48,979 nt of DNA from JAWXBT01 sp964523015. GTDB lineage: Bacteria; Bdellovibrionota_C; UBA2361; J135. Numbering within the stretch: the first letter of the stretch is position 1; each line of letters opens with the position of its first letter. A program made the translations under genes and the position numbers. Positions 44,541 through 48,979 of the stretch are shown here, one piece after another. The stretch is from contig CAZFXN010000015.1 in the NCBI GenBank assembly GCA_964523015.1, forward strand, positions 1-48,979, in the 5' to 3' direction. A model generated the notes under the pieces. It was given only the letters and a program-made list of their open reading frames with translations. It was not told the DNA's origin and searched no databases.

Positions 44541-45227
44541 TTATTCCAAAATTACTTTTTCAAATAAGTTTATTCCTAACACTACGTATATAACATCAAA
44601 CCCAAGCGCTAGCGAAACCCAAATAGATCCAAGATCGAAAGTGCCTTTATCAAAAAGATTAGCTGTTAACTCTAGGCCAGCAAATAGAATCGGAAAGAGA
44701 AGGGGAAGTAAGATCAATGGCAGAAGCATACTTTTAAGCCGAGAAGCAACTGTCATAGGAATAAGAAGAGTTGAAGTGGCAGCAAACCCAATTGCCACCA
44801 AAAACGTAATGATTAAAAGTTCTAAAAGATAAGGGGAGATCACAACATTAGTTAAGGCTGCAAGCGTTAAGAGCACTAAAAATTGTCCAATTATGGCGAT
44901 TACTGTGTTGCCAATAAGTTTTGATAAAAATATTGCCGCTGGAGAAACTCCTGTTGAAAGGAGGCCATATATCGCATCATTATTAAACTCATATTCATAA
45001 CTTCTACTAACCGCTAAGGTTGCTGAAAAAAGAAATACGATCCACAAAAGAGTTGGAAATACGGAAGTAAGATTAGCTGCACTTAAAAATGCTCCTTCAA
45101 TGCCAACGGCACAGACTGTGCTAAGAAGGAGTGCCATAGTAATCTGAAGAATTAAAACTTCCTTAGTACGAAACTCAATCTTTAGATCCTTTTTTAAAAG
45201 AAGAACTAGCTCTTTCATCCGGCGCAA
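44541..45227 (-). CDS. ccmB: Heme ABC exporter permease CcmB
   Basis: The 228-residue protein has six hydrophobic segments and the CcmB pattern: KKDLKIEFRTKEVL at the start, then FSATLAVSRSYEYEFNNDAIYGLLSTGVS. With CcmA it forms the ABC module that releases holo-CcmE from CcmC at the cost of ATP. Its start overlaps the end of ccmA by 13 bases, and ccmC follows by eight bases. Confidence 0.92.
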   Translation of the reverse strand: MRRMKELVLLLKKDLKIEFRTKEVLILQITMALLLSTVCAVGIEGAFLSAANLTSVFPTLLWIVFLFSATLAVSRSYEYEFNNDAIYGLLSTGVSPAAIFLSKLIGNTVIAIIGQFLVLLTLAALTNVVISPYLLELLIITFLVAIGFAATSTLLIPMTVASRLKSMLLPLILLPLLFPILFAGLELTANLFDKGTFDLGSIWVSLALGFDVIYVVLGINLFEKVILE

Positions 45228-45934
45228 GCCTCCAAATAAAGAGCAGTGAGGTCGCTATCAGTGAAATCTCCACGCAGATCCTTTACGGCCGATCCTTGCT
45301 TTAATACAACAACATGATTTACCACCCCTCCAAGGTTTCGCATATCATGCGTTGCTATGATTGATAAAGAAGACGGCGCAGAAGAAGAACTAGATTTGGT
45401 AAGCGCTTTAAAAAATACCTCTTTTCCTAAATGATCGAGAGATGATGTCGGCTCATCAAAATAACGAAACTGACTTTTTTTTGTCATCGCATAAGCCAGA
45501 GCTGCTCTAAATTCATTTCCCTGACTTAATTCAGCTACTGCTTTGTCTGCATACTTAGAGAGTCCCCAGGTATCAATTATGCTCTCGAGATCAGATTTAT
45601 TCCCAGATAATGAAAGCAACAGATCTAAGTTCTCCCGTACAGTAAGTGGGCCATAAAGCGCAGAAGTATGGCCAAGGTAAGAGATCTCTTTAAAATTCTG
45701 CTGCTTAATCTGCTTAATCTGCTCTCCACCTACTATAATGTCCCCAGAAGTTGGTCTTAAAATACCAGCCAGAATTTTTAATAGGGTTGATTTTCCAGAT
45801 CCATTTGGACCAAGCAAAAGAACAACATCGCCACTATGAAAAGAAAGGGAGAGCTCTCTAAGGGCGCAATGAGGGCCGAACGCTTTACTTAGATCTTTAA
45901 TCTGAAGAGCAATATTTCTTTCAGCTATCGTCAT
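45215..45934 (-). CDS. ccmA: Heme exporter ATPase CcmA
   Basis: I start at ATG 45934 (239 residues); an earlier start at 45976 would overlap the previous gene by 56 bases rather than 14. Walker A is GPNGSGKST (42-50). The signature is LSQGN rather than LSxGQ, and Walker B is FRYFDEPTSSLD, where the first hydrophobic positions are unusual (R, Y). It drives the release of CcmE from CcmC. It is part of the ccm operon, overlapping ccmB. Confidence 0.92.
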   Translation of the reverse strand: MTIAERNIALQIKDLSKAFGPHCALRELSLSFHSGDVVLLLGPNGSGKSTLLKILAGILRPTSGDIIVGGEQIKQIKQQNFKEISYLGHTSALYGPLTVRENLDLLLSLSGNKSDLESIIDTWGLSKYADKAVAELSQGNEFRAALAYAMTKKSQFRYFDEPTSSLDHLGKEVFFKALTKSSSSSAPSSLSIIATHDMRNLGGVVNHVVVLKQGSAVKDLRGDFTDSDLTALYLEACAG

Positions 45935-46217
45935 TCGATACGCCACTCTCTTCAAGTTTTTTAAGAATTGATACAAACTCAGCTCGTAATTCGTTATTCA
46001 TCCGATCAAACTCATCTTGAGAGAGTTTTTGCGTATTAAAATCTAGCTCAAGCTCTCTTAGGATCTGTATCAATCTATCTTTTTCTTCAAGCAAAGAGTT
46101 CCGTCGGGCATTCTCCTTTTCTGGCAGAATATAATTTGCCCCTGCTAAATGTGGAGAGATAAGAAACCAAGCACTTATCAGCCCAAACATAATACTTAAA
46201 ATAAGATAGATGCTCAT
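45921..46217 (-). CDS. CcmI-like small membrane protein
   Basis: The 98-residue protein has one N-terminal membrane helix (about 3-22) and a coiled-coil stretch LLEEKDRLIQILRELELDFN followed by LSQDEFDRMNNEL. This is the typical N-terminal part of CcmI (CycH), without the TPR domain that chaperones apocytochrome c. Its ATG overlaps the ccmF stop by four bases, so the two are coupled. It may help CcmF; its exact role is not known. Confidence 0.65.
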   Translation of the reverse strand: MSIYLILSIMFGLISAWFLISPHLAGANYILPEKENARRNSLLEEKDRLIQILRELELDFNTQKLSQDEFDRMNNELRAEFVSILKKLEESGVSNDDS

Positions 46218-48193
46218 ATTGTTTGTGCCTTAACCTTTACCTCTTTTTTATCAGGAACGAGAACTACTCCAGTGCCAAGTAACATAATTATCCCACCAAA
46301 CCAGAGCCAAATTTGAAGTGGATTAATAAAGACTTTAAATGTTGCCTTTCTAGTTGAGTCATCGTACCCAGCAAGAGCCATGTAAAAATCCTCCCTTACG
46401 CCCATGCGAAGAGCAACCTCGGTAGTCGTTTCTTTTGACTGTATGTAATATCGCTTTTCAGGATGAAGCTTCTCAATAAGATTCCCAGTGTCATTATTAA
46501 AAAGAGAAACTACAGTAAACAATGATTCATAATTTTCATTTGAATCACCTTTAATCTCATTCAATGTGATTTTAAATCTGCCAAGAACTAAAGATTCACC
46601 AAGTCCAAGACTAAATTCCTTTTCTACTTTGTAGGCCATAGAAGCGGTAATGCTTACTGCAGCTACAACAACTCCGATGTGAATAAGATAACCGCCGTAA
46701 CGAGATCTGTGTTTTTTTACCAGGGTTGAGGTCGCACTAAATACGTTTTTGTTATCCTCACTTGCTTGAATGCTTCTGACACCTTTGTAATATTCAACAA
46801 TCACTGTCATTAAAGCAAAAAATGAAAGGGAGTAGGCGAGCAGGGGATAAACATCTCGAATTCCCGCCCATAAGAGTACAGCTGTTACAATCAACGCTGA
46901 GGTTGCAGGAACTAAAAATGCCCGACTAAGATTACTTAATGTAGCTTTACGCCAAGCGATCATTGGTCCAACGCCCATTAAAAAGATAAGGGCTAAAAAT
47001 AGAGGGACGTTTACTTTATTAAAAAAAGGAATACTAACTGTTTGCTTTGTTCCAGTGACAGCTTCTGAAATAATCGGAAACATTACCCCCCAAAGAGTTG
47101 CAAAACAGATACTTAAAAAAAGTAAATTATTAAGTAAGAATGCAGATTCTCGTGAGAAAAAACTTTCAATTGTACGCTCTGATTTTAATTCCTTCCTTCT
47201 TTTGTATGTAAAAAATACGGCGACAAGAATGACTAAAGCTAAGTACTGTAAAAACACTTCGCCAACATCAGTTTCAGCAAATGCGTGAACACTCTGTACA
47301 ATTCCAGATCGAGTAAGGAATGTTCCAAAAATTGTAAGGGAGTAAGTCAAAACGATTAGCCAGATGTTCCACATCTTAAGCATACCCTTTCGTTCTTGAA
47401 CCATCACTGAATGAAGAAAAGCAGTAGCAGTTAGCCAAGGCATAAAGGAGGCGTTCTCTACCGGATCCCAGGCCCAAAAACCTCCCCAGCCAAGCTCAAG
47501 ATATGCCCAATGACCGCCTAACATAATACCAGCAGTAAGAAATCCCCAACCCACAAGGACCCATCTTCTGGTAAGACGGATCCACTCATTGGTAAGATGT
47601 CCTGACATTAGAGCAGCTAAGCAAAAGGCATATGGAACTGTAAAAAGGGTAAATCCCACATAGAGGGCGGGAGGATGAATCTGCATGTAAATATTTTGAA
47701 GAAGCGGATTTAATCCATTTCCATCTGGAGGAATGAAAGGTTGTCCTAAGTAACGAAACGGATTTGTGTAAAAAACAACGATCGTTAAAAAGAAAAGAAC
47801 CGAGGCATTTAAAACAACTAACGACCAAGGAGCTAAAGCAATCGGATACTGTTTGATCCTCAGTGCGACAATCGCTGCAGCCAAGGCCAAGAAAAAACAC
47901 CACAGCAGCATAGAGCCATCCATGCCTCCCCAGACTGCAGAGACCTTGTAATTACTCTCCATTGCTCTATTTGAAAATTGCCAAACGTACTTTACGGTAA
48001 AATCACTGACGTAAAATAAATATCCAAGAGCGAATAGCGCAACGCCGGTAAAGATCCCTGCTAAGATGGTGGCGTTTCTAGCCGTATAAAGCCAGGTAAG
48101 CTTATGAGTTCTTCCGGCAATAATACCACTTACAATTCCGAGAAGCGCTAAAAGCCATGCTAAGCACTGTGCAAAATGTCCAAGTTCTGCCAA
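46214..48193 (-). CDS. ccmF: Cytochrome c heme lyase subunit CcmF
   Basis: The 659-residue membrane protein has more than a dozen helices and the heme-binding WWD-type motif GWGGFWAWDPVENASFMPW (about 230-250). IYMQIHPPALYVGF and the HSVMVQERKGMLKMWN block are typical. CcmF takes heme from CcmE and attaches it to the CxxCH cysteines of apocytochromes in the periplasm. It sits second in the operon after ccmE, 134 bases away. Confidence 0.95.
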   Translation of the reverse strand: MAELGHFAQCLAWLLALLGIVSGIIAGRTHKLTWLYTARNATILAGIFTGVALFALGYLFYVSDFTVKYVWQFSNRAMESNYKVSAVWGGMDGSMLLWCFFLALAAAIVALRIKQYPIALAPWSLVVLNASVLFFLTIVVFYTNPFRYLGQPFIPPDGNGLNPLLQNIYMQIHPPALYVGFTLFTVPYAFCLAALMSGHLTNEWIRLTRRWVLVGWGFLTAGIMLGGHWAYLELGWGGFWAWDPVENASFMPWLTATAFLHSVMVQERKGMLKMWNIWLIVLTYSLTIFGTFLTRSGIVQSVHAFAETDVGEVFLQYLALVILVAVFFTYKRRKELKSERTIESFFSRESAFLLNNLLFLSICFATLWGVMFPIISEAVTGTKQTVSIPFFNKVNVPLFLALIFLMGVGPMIAWRKATLSNLSRAFLVPATSALIVTAVLLWAGIRDVYPLLAYSLSFFALMTVIVEYYKGVRSIQASEDNKNVFSATSTLVKKHRSRYGGYLIHIGVVVAAVSITASMAYKVEKEFSLGLGESLVLGRFKITLNEIKGDSNENYESLFTVVSLFNNDTGNLIEKLHPEKRYYIQSKETTTEVALRMGVREDFYMALAGYDDSTRKATFKVFINPLQIWLWFGGIIMLLGTGVVLVPDKKEVKVKAQTI

Positions 48194-48300
48194 GACGAAA
48201 CTCCAAAAACTTAAATAAGTCGAAAGATTCTACCCTTGGTTAATGGAAAGCTCAAACTGTGAAATGCTTAAAGTTGCTTTAAAGTAATGGTCAATACGAA

Positions 48301-48346
48301 TTGACTACGATTTGGGCTCAACATTGACTAGGATTTGGGCTCAACT
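48301..48346. repeat. 23-bp tandem duplication at the end of ccmE
   Basis: Copies at 48301-48323 and 48324-48346 match at 21 of 23 bases (TTGACTA-GATTTGGGCTCAAC core). The second copy encodes the last codons and stop of ccmE; the first lies just after the stop. Confidence 0.85.
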
Positions 48347-48777
48347 TGGTCAGTAGGATAAGCTGAACCATCTGGCGGTTCATATTTTGAAGGACATTGA
48401 GTTAAAAGGTTTGAAGCATAGAAAACTCCGTCCTCATATTTACCATCAATGATAACATCTCTGCCGGCTGCAAACATATCCGGTTTTAACCCGTCATAAT
48501 TTACTTTGATCGTATTTCCCTCAGTAACCACGGTATCTTCAATTCCCGGATCTTTAATTCTAAATGAAAGTTTAATTGAAGGCTCAGTAGTATAATCGAT
48601 TGGCAGCGATGCTACACGACCACCTACACGAATGCGAGTCATTGCAGAATCTGAAGTATGCTTAAGCAAATCAGATACCAAGAGAACATGAGCAGAGCTC
48701 TCTTTTGTTGCCTGAAAAACCATTAGTCCAGCTATAATAATAGCTGCAAAAAGAAGTGTAATAAATCGGGAATTCAT
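48328..48777 (-). CDS. ccmE: Heme chaperone CcmE, CXXXY type
   Basis: The 149-residue protein has an N-terminal membrane anchor (about 5-22) and the small beta-barrel of CcmE (VGGRVASLP, FRIKDPG, VNYDGLKPDMF). The heme site normally reads HxxxY; here it is C128-P-S-K-Y132, followed by EPP. CXXXY CcmE is known from some sulfate reducers and archaea, with Ccm systems that lack CcmG and CcmH. CcmE carries heme from CcmC to CcmF in the periplasm. It heads the minus-strand ccm operon. The upstream 200 bases to the window end show no clear gene or promoter. Confidence 0.93.
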   Translation of the reverse strand: MNSRFITLLFAAIIIAGLMVFQATKESSAHVLLVSDLLKHTSDSAMTRIRVGGRVASLPIDYTTEPSIKLSFRIKDPGIEDTVVTEGNTIKVNYDGLKPDMFAAGRDVIIDGKYEDGVFYASNLLTQCPSKYEPPDGSAYPTDQVEPKS

Positions 48778-48979
48778 ATCGTTCCATTCTATACAAAGAA
48801 AGAGAAAAGCACACCTTGATTTCCCTAGTTTTTCTCTAGATTTTCTTTCTAGATTTTCTTTCCTGATTTCGACAAATTAGTTAATAAAACCTTACTCTTA
48901 AAATAAACATTTACTTCTATGAAGTATAGCAGTTGTCATAAAGATTGAGACACTAATGTGAGGGGTCAGTTAATACAGT

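Noticed and set aside
1..48979. tRNA, rRNA, CRISPR arrays, insertion sequences, integrase
   Set aside because: No cloverleaf, regular spacer-repeat array or transposase-like product was seen in the gaps or reading frames.

Overview
The window looks like chromosome from an AT-rich Gram-negative bacterium. By hand count, typical coding stretches are near 38% G+C. Support for Gram-negative comes from a predicted outer-membrane barrel, minor type IV pilins with a PilY1 adhesin, and a periplasmic cytochrome c maturation (Ccm, System I) operon. A double-length UvrA, a CXXXY-type CcmE and a fused MFS/spermidine-synthase-like protein would fit a deltaproteobacterium-like or related deep lineage. That placement is inference; there is no rRNA in the window to test it. 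I saw no tRNA, rRNA, CRISPR array, transposase or integrase.

Layout: (1) 1-5.6 kb: a divergent glutamine synthetase, a 33-bp perfect inverted repeat shared with the convergent MFS/spermidine-synthase-like gene, and a DUF3187-like barrel. (2) 5.7-8.8 kb: a UbiA/DprE1/DprE2-like set expected to make a polyprenyl-phosphoryl arabinose donor, then a convergent orphan DNA methyltransferase. (3) 10.0-16.5 kb: a type IV pilus operon (FimT-, PilV-, PilW-, PilX- and PilY1-like, plus a small secreted protein), with a possible sigma-54 site in front. (4) 16.6-27.2 kb: a CPBP protease, a 1801-residue tandem UvrA, a hybrid histidine kinase behind a structured leader, a GT-C-type membrane glycosyltransferase and a hotdog thioesterase. 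(5) 27.2-31.3 kb: YraN, RNase HII, a small membrane protein and ClpB on the minus strand. (6) 31.4-39.7 kb: small unknown proteins, a LOG-family protein, GalU coupled to a membrane protein with a degenerate ABC-ATPase-like domain, an NtrC-type regulator, a second GT-C-like membrane protein and alanine racemase. (7) 39.7-41.7 kb: an unusual patch with two unrecognised genes at about 53-55% G+C, 14-bp tandem repeats and several strong hairpins. (8) 41.7-48.8 kb: a CHMI-like isomerase, EngB, and the ccmEF-(ccmI-like)-ccmABC operon with an aquaporin and a 52-residue CcmD-like gene.

The most unusual part is 39.7-41.7 kb. Its minus-strand gene starts with a lysine/alanine-rich, histone-tail-like segment. 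An in-frame TAG then interrupts it, and the same frame runs on for 164 more codons with a second ribosome-binding site. A 9-bp stem with a GAAA loop lies between its first Shine-Dalgarno sequence and its ATG. The facing plus-strand gene has its own hairpin-rich leader and strong terminator, and lies between two 13-bp direct repeats. I can assign no function to either gene.

Other points of interest are the Ccm set with a cysteine-type CcmE and no CcmG or CcmH in the window, the arabinose-donor genes close to the pilin operon, and gene 3' ends that are copied as inverted or tandem repeats.
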